Below, piece by piece: positions 47,601 through 59,800 of a stretch of DNA of 64,000 nucleotides. The position numbers and the translations under genes are program-made. The stretch's first letter is position 1, and each line of letters opens with the position of its first letter. This DNA comes from Paramacrobiotus metropolitanus (taxonomy: Eukaryota > Tardigrada > Eutardigrada > Parachela > Macrobiotidae), in assembly GCF_019649055.1 (NCBI RefSeq), contig NW_026570231.1:62001-126000 (forward strand), in the 5' to 3' direction. The notes under the pieces were generated by a model. The model saw only the letters and a list, made by a program, of their open reading frames with translations. It was not told where the DNA came from and made no database searches.

Positions 47601-50600
47601 AAAGTCATGAGTTAGCTTTCTCTGACATTATTTGATAATATGTAGGTTACTGGAATTTGATCTCCGGAGAAGGTGGTCAGCGGTGTGATTGCGATCCGAA
47701 AGGGTCATACAATCGTTCGTGCCATCTCATGACTGGGCAGTGCTTCTGTCGTGATGGTGTGACGGGACGTCAGTGCGATCGGTGCCTCCCATATCATTAT
47801 GGGTTTTCGGCTACGGGATGCCGTCCGTGCAATTGCGATGGAATAGGAGCACTGAGCCTGCAGTGTGATGCTAATACTGGACAGTGTCAGTGCCAAAAAG
47901 GGGTCGTTGGGAAACAGTGTAACCGATGCGAGGAAAATCGGTACAATATATCGCTGGGCTGTCTGGAATGCGATGTGTGCTACGGACTGGTTAAAGAAAG
48001 CGCTGATTCATATCGGACTAAACTGCGGAAGCTGGAAGCGGCTCTGGATAGCGTTGCTAACACAGCCGTAGAGGTTAGTGATTACTGTTCAGCAATGTAT
48101 TGTATGTACATCAGTACACACTGTTTGAATAAGGGGATAGTCAACTGTTAATCAGGACATCTCCGTAAAAAAATGCATCCGTACCGTTCATCGTAACTAC
48201 TGGTTGATGGTAACCTGACATTGCCGAATGCCATGTAGCAGATACCGTGTTATGCGTGTATTCTCTCATCCTTATGCACCCAAGAAAATTGTTGGTTTTG
48301 GCTTGGCAGGTTGAGGATTTGGCTGGTTTTAAAAATCGAATGGATTCATTAGCGCAGCAAATTTCGACGCTGGAAAATATGGCGTCTACAGCCATTGGAA
48401 CCCAGGTAACGGCGGCGGATAGTGCTAACCTTATCAGCCGGTTGGATGAAATTACCAAACGGATCAGCACAATAGAGCAGAAGCTCCATAATATGTCAAC
48501 GTTAATTGAAAGCGGACGAATGTTTGCCAATGATGCTAGTTACGTGGTGGCGGAAGGCGAAAAACTGGCCAAGCGTTGCTTCGATGCTCTTGCAAGCGCT
48601 CGCAGTTACCTGGAGAACGAAGCGCGGGACGCCTTTTTATCTGCTAAAGATGCTTCTTCTCGCTTTGGACAGACTTCTAATAAGATGTCTGAGGTGAGTA
48701 ATTACATTCCCCAGTCCGTGTACGGAGATCACGATGATAGCTTTGTAGATTGCACGTGATTCGCGAAGACTTGCTGACGAGCATGTAGCGGCGGCGCAAG
48801 GGATCATCGAGTTGGCCGACAAATCTCTGAACTCATCTCGCGATGCTCTTCGCATTTTAGCTGATACTGTTGCTCGCAAAAACAATAATTCCCATATTCT
48901 GGATGAATTACGCCGGGAGCAGTCGTTGCTGCAGTCATTGCAGACGCGCGTACAAAATTTGGCTAGCAAAGCCAAAGAAGATGCCGACAAAGCATATGCG
49001 GAAGCTTTGGAGATCTACACTCAAGCAAGTGGAATTACTGTACCGGTTATTAACGTTTCGTCGCTGCTAATGCAGGCTCAAGATATAGATCAGGGATCGC
49101 AACAGATTGCCAATTCATCATCGAATCTGCTTAGTGGTGAGTTTTATTCTCGTCAAATACATTTTAGTAAATTACGTTCAAAACATCCTAGGCACCTGGT
49201 GAGACGTTGAGATCAGTGTCTGTGAAACATATTTGTAAACTGAAAACGTCCGATCGCCCATTTCGGCCTATGGACGTTTTGGCATACAATATTTTTTAAT
49301 GTGCTTTTCGCTGTCGTTATTGGTTTGGCAATCTGGTTCTGACTCGGGATATGCTGCCGTATATTCAAATTGTTTCTAAACCGTAACATTATTTTACATG
49401 ACCTCTGCCGAAATAACAGCGCAGTCAATGTATCGTTGTTTGCACAATGCTGCTTCGTATTGTCACGATGCAGAAAGCATATTGTTCGGTCGCTAACAAT
49501 ACTGAGCACTTAAAAACTGATGATAATATATAAATTTTTTTGCAGGAAACGCAGCACTTTTGGACATGATTTCCGCTGAACAAAAGCGAGCGGAGATAGC
49601 TTTAAACACCAGCAAGTCATTGCAACAGGACACGGATGCAATGGTGGCCGACATGGATAAAGCTAAGGATGATGCGGAAAAGGCAATCAGAAAAGCAGAG
49701 AATATCCTGAAAGAGGCCAAAGAAACTCTGGAGACACTCCAGGGTTTCAACGCCGTAGCTGATCAAAGCAAGGCCAAAGCCAAGACGGCTATCGCCGAAG
49801 TTCCCACCATTGAAAACGGCATTACCGAAGCCCAAAGAAAAAATGACGAAGCCACAGTGGCGCTTAATGCGGCGGAAAGGGACGCCAGCCAGGCTAAAAA
49901 TATTGCGCTACAAGCACAGAAAACCGCTGAAGAAGCGTCCAAGGTGACATGATTAGATAACTAGTACTGTTTGTTGTATTGATGTTTATTAATACGTTGT
50001 TTCATTAGACGGCTGGAAAAATCCGAGAGGATTCAAATCAGGCCAAAATTTTTGCTAGCGGTCTGAGGGATAAGGCCGGAATTTTGGCCGGCGATGTTAA
50101 TCGAGCGAACACAGAATTCGAAGGATTAGTCACAGAAGCGAAAGCCGATGAGGCTGCGGTAAAAGAAACAACCGAAAAGACAGGAGAACTTACCCGGAAA
50201 GTGGAACAAGCCAAGATCAAGGTTGATCAAGCCTGGGACAACGTGGAAGACATTATCCTGCAGCTGGGTAACCATGACGTATTTTTATAGCGCTAAAGTT
50301 ACCGATATATTACGCGTCCCAACATACAAGACACCTATTGTAGAGCCCTGCACGAGCCGAGCAGCTCGGCTCGGCTCACGAGCGCTCGCTGCTCGCGAGC
50401 GCTTCGAGCGAGCACGCGCCGTTTTGCGTTTTTGCGAACGAGCTGAGCATCAGGAAAAAAATAACGAGCGAGCCGAGCGAGCGGGATAGCCGGATGCGAG
50501 CGATCCCGAGCTGGCCGCCTTCTGCTGTCCGAATTGAAAACTGTTGTGAGAAACTGCATAAAAAAAGCTCTTAAGGCCCTTAATCCATCGTCAGCGTCGC

Positions 50601-51992
50601 GCTTCGCGCGACAAAGTTTTCATTGTGTTTTCAGGCTAGCAACAGCCTGGTAGGCGTGGTAGCTAATACAGAAACATAACTACGGTCAAACGTTGAGGAC
50701 AAACGGAAACCGATGTTGTACAAGGAGCATGGGTTATTTATTTGGGCGCGGTGTTGTGCACCGGATGTTCAGCTCATGATCTATGCATGTACAACAGACG
50801 GCAACAATTTTCGCAAGAACAACAACATCCTGACGTAAACACACAAAGTCTGCCAACATGAACAATTTCGTTTTATTTGACGGGTTTTACATGCCCAAGG
50901 AAACGAAAGGGAAACAAAGAAAAAAAAACAAAGCGGCGGGAGGGGTGGGAGAAGCCGAACAGGCAAAAGTTTAGAACTAACTGAAAACAGTTTGGTGCGT
51001 GGTCGCTGCTATATATTGGCTTGAGTGCAGATAGGTCTGGATCCGCTTTTATGTCCGGAATCCGCCTTCGATCCATTCATAACAGCAAAGGGTCAGCCGT
51101 TTTGACCTCGTTATACTCAGATTCTCCAGCAAGAATCTTTCTCATAACTTCGCCCTTAAATAAGGGTTGGAGATGCTGAGTATTCGAAAGTGCAGCAAGT
51201 AAAAAGTAAAAATATCAAATATGGAATTTGATTTTGAATTTAGGAAGTTCTGTTTCCAAAAAACACGAAATTGCCATTAGATAGCGTAACAGTGTGGAGG
51301 TGAAGCAGAAAAATCGCAGATCGTCCACGAAAGTGCTCTTAGCGGACAAATAAATTTTGTTAAATGCTAGTCGCGCACAAAAAATTTTATTTTCCTGTAT
51401 AATTAATTTTCGTTGCCGATCTTGCGAGCGAGCCGATTTGAGAACATAATAAGCACGAGCGAGTTGAACGAGCAGGAAAAAAGAAAAGCTGAAAAATGAG
51501 CGAGCCGAGCGAGCAGAGGTAGGAGCGCGAGCGAGCTGAGCGAGCAGGAAATTTTGAAAAGCTCAAACGAGCGAGTCGAGCAGCACTTTTACTGCTCGTG
51601 CAGGGCTCTAAGGTCCTATTGTAAGCAGCGCGGCATATACGCATTACCAACAAAATAAAACTGAAGCTTCCTTTATTTATAAGGTAAATAACCGTCGTTT
51701 TCAATAGAAACAGGTAAGATAAGTTTTAATGGTTTTAGCTGATGTGGACGATATCCAGCCAGGCCAGCTGGATGAGCTGGAACTACGACTAAATGCCATC
51801 GAAGCCCAGCTCGGACAAACGAATTTGGCGCCAAGACTGCAGAACTTGACAAATCTTCGCCAAACACAGCAGAGAGTCATTAACGATTACACTCTGGAAC
51901 TGGATCGTCTGAAGAAAGAAGTGGTCACTATCGAAGCTATCAGAAATTCTCTTCCCGATAAATGTTTCAATCAAGAGCGGCTGGAGCAGTGA
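41711..51992 (+). CDS. LAMC1: Laminin subunit gamma, complete
   Basis: Secreted basement-membrane chain that pairs with alpha and beta laminins. Fifteen exons join in phase to 1,640 codons: 41711-41853, 42843-43114, 43997-44292, 44466-44775, 44835-45213, 45348-45559, 45832-46187, 46449-46932, 47199-47558, 47646-48073, 48310-48693, 48749-49136, 49546-49943, 50009-50267 and 51739-51992. Human gamma-1 is a little over 1,600. Order: signal peptide ([18 protein letters not shown]), LN domain (about 46-280, with [30 protein letters not shown]), LE modules, L4 domain (about 530-720), more LE modules, coiled coil (about 1060-1635). The LN sequence and lone L4 mark it as a gamma, not beta, chain. The symbol names the family ortholog group (LanB2 in flies, lam-2 in nematodes). 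Confidence 0.95.
44601..47990 (+). CDS. LAMC1: Laminin gamma LE modules, L4 domain and nidogen-binding module
   Basis: Exons 4-10 carry Cys-rich EGF-like LE repeats on both sides of an L4 (laminin B) domain. The L4 domain has [16 protein letters not shown] and [15 protein letters not shown]. In exon 9 the module [20 protein letters not shown] corresponds to the nidogen-binding LE module of gamma-1, whose core is NIDPNAV. Asp, Asn and Val of that core are kept, but Pro is Leu here. For exon 5/6 I used the intron 45214-45347, which restores normal Cys spacing (GQCSC). A second in-frame choice, intron 45255-45301, would add 29 residues. Confidence 0.9.
47991..51992 (+). CDS. LAMC1: Laminin gamma coiled-coil domain and C-terminus
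   Basis: Exons 10-15 encode about 580 residues of heptad-rich Ala/Glu/Lys/Leu sequence starting after [13 protein letters not shown]. This forms the triple coiled coil with the alpha and beta chains. The C-terminus ends [13 protein letters not shown]; the Cys is expected to make the disulfide to the beta chain, as in other gamma chains. The last intron (50268-51738) is unusually long and holds a transposon-like insertion. Confidence 0.92.
50341..51610. mobile_element. hAT-like insertion in the last laminin intron
   Basis: TAGAGCCCTGCACGAGC at 50341-50357 is inverted perfectly at 51594-51610. CCTATTGTA occurs across the left edge (50334-50342) and just outside the right end (51615-51623), consistent with an 8-9 bp target duplication plus a few extra bases. 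Both subterminal regions are filled with GAGC/GCTCG motifs (CGAGCCGAGC, GAGCGAGC) that add further inverted symmetry. No transposase frame was recognised within 1.27 kb, so it would be non-autonomous. The hAT assignment rests on the long duplication and subterminal repeats and is tentative. Confidence 0.6.
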
Positions 51993-52992
51993 TTTTGTCT
52001 GTAGACGACGAATGTTTTGCCTTTTTTTGTAAACTTCGATTTGAAGGTACGCGCCTTGTTCCGGGTGCCTGTGTGCTTCCAGTAATGGTTGGTTGAAAAT
52101 TTTAGCTTTTATGAATTCTGTTTTTGTATGACCAGTGTATTTGTTGTTGTTCCAGTATTCCATGTTGTGCTTCCTAAAATCTACTTCACGACTTTGGATT
52201 GTTATGCGCTTTAACTCAATACTTTGAATATTTCGATAGCCGATTGTATTTAGATTGTCAGTGTTATTTGTTGGTGCCACAGAACAGAATGGAGAGCCCT
52301 GATTGTTTTTCTGTTTAAGAACACACACATTACGTATTTAGTTTAAGAATAATTACGTATTTAGTCGGCGTTGGCATTACAATGGTGAATATTTATCACA
52401 ACATAAATTACGACATACAGCGTTAAATTTTAATATGCGCACCATTATCTTTTTAGGGTCACGTTTTAATGTCGAATGTAGTGTGTAGCGTCGCTCCAGT
52501 GTGATAATCGAATTACGCTGTTATACGGTTTAACATTCTTCTAAGAGCTTTTTTTACGATGGCCAGTTCCGTTATCATATTATCTTATCTGTTATCTGAG
52601 CGCTCAATTTCTAAATTTTTGGTGCTCGTGTCTTCGTTTCGGATTGCAAACCTTTTCACCTTCCAAGTTGTGGATCGGCTTTTAGCAATAATCGATATCG
52701 AGTTGACCACGCTTCTTGTTTAAGGAAATCTAATTCTGTGATTTCAGTAACAGTTACAGATAATTCAGTTAAGCCATATAATTGTTTGCGTGGATAATTT
52801 CTATGATGTAGAAATTGGTTTTTTTATTACATATGTCAGTGCATCTTAAAACCTACACACATCGGTATTCGTTATGCGAAATGAGCGGACCTATACTAGC
52901 TCACCGGTGCGATCTACATTTCCGTAATAAGTGTAATCGAAACAATAGCTGCAGCTGCCTTCATAGCCTATAATTGTATTAGAAACTCCTTG
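51993..52992. other. Non-coding region between laminin and aquaporin genes
   Basis: Laminin 3' UTR and aquaporin 5' flank. An open frame preceding the aquaporin ATG (from about 52900) reads a hydrophobic stretch (TGAIYISVISVIETIAAAAF) in phase with the aquaporin. An acceptor-like TACTAG precedes it, so an N-terminal extension cannot be excluded. No clear AATAAA for laminin was found. Confidence 0.4.
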
Positions 52993-55558
52993 ATGGGAGC
53001 ATCGAAGCAGGACACCTGGCGCACAAGATGTGCAAGGAAATTGCGCATAAATAACCGCATCGTTCGAGGTTTCCTCGCCGAATTCCTGGCTACCTTTGCA
53101 ATGATTGTAAGCTGCTACACCAGTATTTCGCAAATTCTTTGTTGAAGTGTTTTCGACAGTCTTGCTTCGATATTATTTGTATTACAAACTATAATTCTAT
53201 AATCCATTTAGGTTTTTGCTAGCACAGCGGGTGTATCCAACTTAGCCAGATCCTCAAAATTCAACATTCCGCCAGGATCAAACATTTTAATGATCTGCAT
53301 CATCCAAGGAGCAGCGGTGACCTTTGCCATTTACATTGCTGGAGGGAAGCATTTGCATCCTCTAAATTGCAGAGATAGCTGAGAGAGAATTAACCTGTAG
53401 TTTATTTCTGAAATGTGGAAAAAATTTATTACAGGAATAACAGGAGGTTTCTTGAACCCAGCAGTTACTGTGGCCTGGACTATTCTTGGTCGGCTAAACT
53501 GGAAAAACTGCATTGCATACTGCATTGCCGAATATCTTGGAGCATTTTGCGCTTCGGGAATAACATTCCTGACCTTTTACGGTTAGTATGGTTCTGTGTT
53601 GTTGAAGTTTTGATTCTAAGACCGTTGCCCTTTTCTGGAACTTAAACGCCTATAACATTCAGTAATAAGTCATTTCCTGTCTCGGGTAAATGTAAGGAGT
53701 GACATACTGGCCGGATGCTACAGATTTATTCTTCGAGGCAAGGCAGAGTGGTCCGCCACCGTCTTATCCCATTCCATGGGTCGTACCCACTACGGAACAC
53801 TTGACTGTGGACGGCAACACAACCTTATTTGGCGCTGGGGTTGCGTATCACGATTACAAGAACACATTTGGCACATATCCGCGTGACGGAATCAGTCTTG
53901 TCAATGCCTGGATAGACCAAATTGTGTGTTCCATGATGCTTTTAATTGGTGTACTGGCGGTGTCTGATCGTCGCAACTGGAGGCCACCTGATGGATTGTT
54001 TCCCATAATTGTTGGCTTGATGGTCATGGTAAGTAAAGAAGATAAAACAAACTAAAACGTATGCTTATACATTGCCTTAAAACTTAAACCATGTGCCTAG
54101 TTGCAAATAATACCTGCAAGATTAAAAATCTGCCAACAGTTGCTTGAGCATATGAAGCTTTCATACTCCATGTTCCTAGAACTAAAGCGAGACTTTGGTG
54201 ACCTTTCCGCTTTCTAATGCCTTCTGCATACTTACATCGATCACTATTCAGACGTAGGATACTGCTGCATGTTGCAACTGTCATGAGCGTTCTGTGCACC
54301 TTAGCAAGAGCGATGTCAAAAGTCAAAATTGTATTTTAGTTTTATATACAGTACAAATACGTAAACGCTTGCGCCAGTGGATACTAATTAAAATGATTCA
54401 ACTTCGAACATTGAAAAAACAAAACAAAAAGTTATTCGTAATCTTCTGACGCGTATTCGACGTTCCCAGTACGGCTGCTGCATTTCCTCACACTACTGCA
54501 AGACTTAAACGCTCCCTCAAAAACGCCGTCGAACGAGGATCCCTGGTAGTTTCGCGGTCTGACCGATAAAACGAATCATTTCAGAGAAGGCCGTAATCCT
54601 GCAGACGAATGATACAAGTGCACCAAAGAACTCTACCCTCTTCAGCCAAAAAATTACATTAAGCAGTATGCTATACATCATTTATGCTCGACCAAATGCA
54701 AGTGTACGACTAAAACTAGGCACTTGCATCTGTTTTTTTTATTTGCTATTTGTTTTATTTGCTACGGCTTTGCTTTACCAAACTGTCTGCAGAACATACC
54801 GTTGCAGTACAGTAAAACCGTACGAAACGAATTAAAGAATTTGAATTCAACTAGATATTAATTATTTAGGTCTACTGAAATCCTGTTTCGTCTGGTAAAA
54901 ACCAATAAAATATTCAAAAATTCCTTTTTTAATTCAAATTTTCCTTTTTTGATTTGTAGACAGTAAATCTTGGATTCAACTTCAATACCGGTTCAGCAAT
55001 GAATCCCGCAAGAGATCTCTCGCCAAGGTTGTTTTCCTATTTGATCGGAATGGGACCCGGCATCTTCGAGTAGGCATACAACGTTGCATATTTTATATAC
55101 GAGTACACAATGCTGTCACTTTTGTAATTGTACGAGTACTGTGTTTGTACTTAGAATGTATTTTGCTGCGAAATAAAATAAATTTTGGACAGGGAAATGG
55201 ATTACATGTGGTTCCTTGTGCCTATTCTTGGATCACACGCTGGAGCAATTTTAGGCGCGATGGTGTACGTCACTTTCATAGAAGTCCATTGGCCAGAAAC
55301 ACCGAAGAGTATCGGCAACCGAGGTAAGTGCTGCTGTCATAATTAAACCATAAATTAAAGCTCTTATTTGGTTTTTGTAATAATAAATTAACATTACCTT
55401 TTCTTTATGCTAAACTTGAAGTACGATCGGAACTGTCAGAATCAAGCGCGGTACTGACGGCCACTAAAACGGTTATGCCGGATAGCAATGAATCGTATCC
55501 ACATCCTGTCCAGTTACTGGAGGAAAACGTACCAGGTCGTGTGGATCACAGCTGCTGA
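52993..55558 (+). CDS. Aquaglyceroporin (MIP family channel)
   Basis: Membrane channel for water, glycerol and similar small solutes. Seven exons give 367 codons: 52993-53106, 53212-53344, 53435-53581, 53697-54028, 54960-55069, 55193-55323 and 55422-55558. The first NPA box is in GITGGFLNPAVT, and the second in NTGSAMNPARDLSPRL. Asp after the second NPA, FGTYP before helix 4 and the long loop C are typical of aquaglyceroporins rather than water-only aquaporins. The first helix begins FLAEFLATFAMI. Exons 2 and 3 join correctly only if the donor is GGAAGC at 53345 instead of GTAAGC. Loop C is extended and Pro-rich (SGPPPSYPIPWVVP). The start ATG at 52993 is the simplest choice; an upstream extension is possible. 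Confidence 0.87.
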
Positions 55559-55966
55559 GTTAATTACGTATCCAGAAAAGGAGTGCTTTGAGAATATCCT
55601 GGCTTATATGGTACTACTCTTCTCAGTAAAACTGCTTATAAAATAATATGAACTGTAATGCGCATACTATGTACAATACTGTACTACGTTTTGTTCTTTG
55701 CAACAAAGGTCAACGTTTGAGTTTTCATCTACTTTCTAAATGAGTGTTAATACTGTTATTAGTGGCGAACGACGACTGCCACATTGAATGCTTTAAAAAC
55801 ACAACCTATATGGCAAACGTGGAACGAATATGCAGTAACAAAACTGCGCATGAACGCTAGCGCAAAGTATTGGTCAGCCAGAAGTATTGTATTATTGTAA
55901 CGGAAGAAAATCCGAAAAAGTAAGTGAAGTCCGAAAGGGATCCGGGTAGCATAAGGATGTGGTACG

Positions 55967-56025
55967 TACTGTGTTGTCGAGTCAACTTGGCACCTTTTTT
56001 GCCAAGTTGACTCGACAACACAGTA
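55967..56025. repeat. 25-bp perfect hairpin with 9-nt loop
   Basis: The arm at 55967-55991 (TACTGTGTTGTCGAGTCAAC, then TTGGC) is the exact reverse complement of 56001-56025. The loop ACCTTTTTT is T-rich. Both ends are TA, as in Tc1/mariner insertions, so this may be two fused terminal repeats left by a deleted element. A small-RNA hairpin is less likely because the arms match perfectly. Confidence 0.8.
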
Positions 56026-56834
56026 ACGTTGGTGGAAAGTTGGAAATCCCAGTCGATGCCGCTCACCAACATGCATTTTTGGCGAATAAAAATAGTAAAA
56101 TACATTACCTTGTTATATGGGATACGATTACGCGCTGGATCAGGACTGGTCCTGGCTGGATGCGTACAAAATTACAGATACCTTAAATTAATACGGGTAC
56201 ATACATCAGTTTCCGGTGATTCACTATTGTGCTACCATCGACTTCGCGGCCATTATGTTGATGATTCAATCTTCAAGGTGTATCGATTAATCGATATCAA
56301 TATATAGAGATATTGAATTCATGTTCAATATTAAGTACTTTCATTTTAGGCTTACGGCTACACGTACTGCAACCGTGATGGACGGTTTCAACCTAGTACG
56401 CTACTATTGTACATTTTATTAATACTACCTGTATAAAGCATATATAGCATGTATGAATGAGTCACCCCATAATCATATACTTATCGCTAAAGAACCTGTG
56501 GCCAGCCATTGAGTTTCAGCCACCGCGACGTGTGTACTGTAGCACGGTACTGGCTTTCTAGGTACTTACTTCTGTACCTGTGCTGCAACGGATCGGTTGG
56601 TTGATTGTTCGCACTTTCACTTTACTGCGAAGCTGCGTATAATAGACCGCGTGCGATGACAAAGTGCCGCTCGTGGCAAAATTCAAAAGGATACGAAAAT
56701 TCAAATTCCGCCCCGTGCTCGATTGGCATTTTCAATTCATTTTGGTCTGCCTTGTCAGTTTCTTTAGACAGCCGTGCGATTTGCAACGCCACAAATGAGC
56801 ATGATTTGACTAAAAAAATTATCAGCTGTCTGAA

Positions 56835-56860
56835 TTGTACTAGTACTCGTACTAGTACAA
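56835..56860. repeat. 12-bp-arm palindrome
   Basis: TTGTACTAGTAC, two bases, then GTACTAGTACAA. Composed of repeated GTAC/CTAG units. Confidence 0.7.
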
Positions 56861-59800
56861 CAGTATTATTCGTGGTTTTTTGAAAACATCTGTCGGCGAC
56901 AGATACCGTTTGTCGTTGTTGTAACTTTTTATTTAGCCTTTTCTGGCTTTAGTTTTATCTACATGATTATTATAAAAAAATGCATTATTATACGGTCCAT
57001 TATTACACAGAACAAGAGGCAGATCAGACTCTCCTACGCTAGAGATATGTAGCCTCTATACTTTTAGAACATCACTGATAACTAAACCTAAAAGGATTTT
57101 GTAAACAGTTAGTGTTAATATATTTTGTTGAATTGTCAAACTCCAGACCGTTCTGTGAAAGACTGAAAGAGCAAGTTGTGTACATCTGCATGTAGTGCAT
57201 GTTTCCGATCATAATTTAAAATCCACCGAAACAGGCAAGAGCCATAAAATTCGGTCTGCAGGAAATCATGATTTAGAGGCTTAGCAGGAGCTGGTGTAAC
57301 TTGGTAGCTTGATAAAGTAATAAAAGATCAAACCAGGCAGTGTTTCCACTGCATTTCAACAACGTCTTTTTTATACTAGGCGCTGTTTAGATGTTTGATA
57401 TTCAAATCTTTTCATCGCATTCGCGGATAACCGCTTCGGGGACTCCCCTTTTATTCGTAACACGAAAATAGAAAATTCATCAATTGAGCCGGAAACACCA
57501 GACTTACGCACATGTAGTCTAAAAGCAACATCTAATTGCCTCCAGAATTTCTCTGCTGATTAAAAGTCTATAGCACTACTTATAACCTGGGATGACACAA
57601 ACTTTCTTTAGCACAGCTGAACGGTAAACTTTCTGGGAGATAATGCCATCGGGATAGGATTCATCATTCGTGCTCTACTGTACACTTCTAGTACACAAGC
57701 AAGAACGAAACTAAATGCGGATAAGTAAACACGTATATACGTAGCTGGACGTTAGAAGTAGATGGCAATTGCGACTGCATTTTGGTCATGCCAGTCATTC
57801 CGCCCTACACTGCCCCAAGCCCCCCAAACGAAAATGCCAAAAATCAAAGTTTTTGGAATCTTCAGAATCGGTCTGCCAGAGCGGAAATTCCGAACGCGAC
57901 GAAATTCCGAGCGCGACGATAATTACCAGCCAATGGCAGCATTCTCGGGGTGGGCATGAATTTTAATTTCGGCCGTCATTTTCATTTTCGACTGGCATGT
58001 TCATCCCGCCCAAGAAAATCGCACTGGGTACAATATGCACTTGCTTCGGTGATTATATGTGGTTTTCGCGCTCATAATTTTTTCTCAAATTGAATAAATT
58101 TTACGCTTTACCTTGCATATGTAGAAACATAACATTCAAGAGGTTAAACGACAAAATGGTAGATAACTCCATCCAAGTTAACGTGCTGTATGAATTTCAA
58201 GAATTATTATAATTCTTCCTTGACGGCGCTGCGCCCTGCATCTTGACTCTTTCGTGATCTCGTGGCGGAATTTGGATACTGCAGGACTTGTAGTTCTCCA
58301 CGATTTGTACGATGGCTGTATGGATGACCAAGCAAGTGTCGAAGTGATAAAAGATCCGTGATTTGGATACCTTGGTTCTGAGCTCGAAATACGTATTATC
58401 CGGTAGGTAATGCCCGATAGGTTACATAGTTCTCATCGCATAGAAGATTTGCTTGTCACTGATCTTTGCATGCTGGTGATGTTGGGGAGCATTGTTTGAC
58501 AATCTGAACGCTGTATGGAAGTCGATGCTCTTAAGTAACGAAAATTATGGAATATTTTAGTTATATCTGAAACTGCCAATAAGTTGTATAGCTTTATATT
58601 TGAGAACTACGGACCGATATTAAAAATTTAATTATTTAGTAGCCGCATTAAACTGCTGCAAAGCATTTATTATTTTGCCTTTTTAGCTGGCTTTCGTATT
58701 AGTGCGCATTTACTAGTTCCATTATGAATATGGTTAAAGTTTGTGTTAAAAAAATCATGATCAGTTCAAAGTGGCGCAACGTGACCACAGTCTTGCCATG
58801 CCTGCACTTTTGCAGCGAGAGACTTGATTATTACAGCGCGTATAACAGTGCTACTTGAGTCTCATTGTAGCCGGTTTATCGGGCAAGGTTAACGATAATT
58901 GTTTTGAATGTCGCAAAGATAAGCTTCACATTCCGTTAGAAACTATCGGGACGTGGCGACTAATTAATTGGTTTCCAGCTGATAACGTTACGTTGGCCGT
59001 TAATAATGTCCGAAAAAATATAGACTGTCCATTGAAATGATTTATTATGCAGATGCGGCAACACGGTTCGCGAGATTGTCAGTCGGTCTTGTTTCACCGT
59101 GACATCTGCAAATATTGACCTGGTTAACTGAATTAACGGGTTCAGTTCTACACTTCCACAATGGCAGTGAAGTACTGGGAGGGGTTTATATTGAATTATC
59201 GAAACGGGTTTGCCGATTTTAGATTACGCCATCGAGTGAGCAACATGACGATACATAAGTTCGCAGCACAAAAATCCCAAGATTTGTTATAAGTTTAACG
59301 CAAACAAATTAATGGTCATGACAATGCTACTAGCTTAGTAATACTAATTAAAGATTGAGTGTACAATGTAAATGAATCCACTTTTTCTTTTTGAGTTGTT
59401 GTAAATTTTAGAATAGATCAAATCGGGGCAAATGCTTTTGTTTTCGTTGGTGTGACAGTTGGTTCCGAAGAAATTGTTTAAGTGCTCTAGAGAATGGCAC
59501 TGGGAAATGCATACTTCTATGGATTGTAAAATCTTTTTATGGATTGTAAAATTAAACTATATATATGAGCTCATATATTTATTATATATCTAGTATAATA
59601 GTGAACGAGCTAGGCCGAAACCTTTTTTATTGCTGAACGTATTTATTTGTAGCAAGGATAGTTCGATTCTGCGCATATGTGGACATGTTAGTGGACTTAC
59701 CGTTAGTTTGAGAAACGACAAAAGTTGGCGTCCAAATGGTCAAAAACCGAAACTCTGTGCGCAAAATATATCGTGTAGGTAATACTGGGCTATATCACTG

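Noticed and set aside
59640-59690. tRNA-like GTTCGATTC box
   Set aside because: No matching acceptor stem, D-arm or anticodon arm could be drawn around it.
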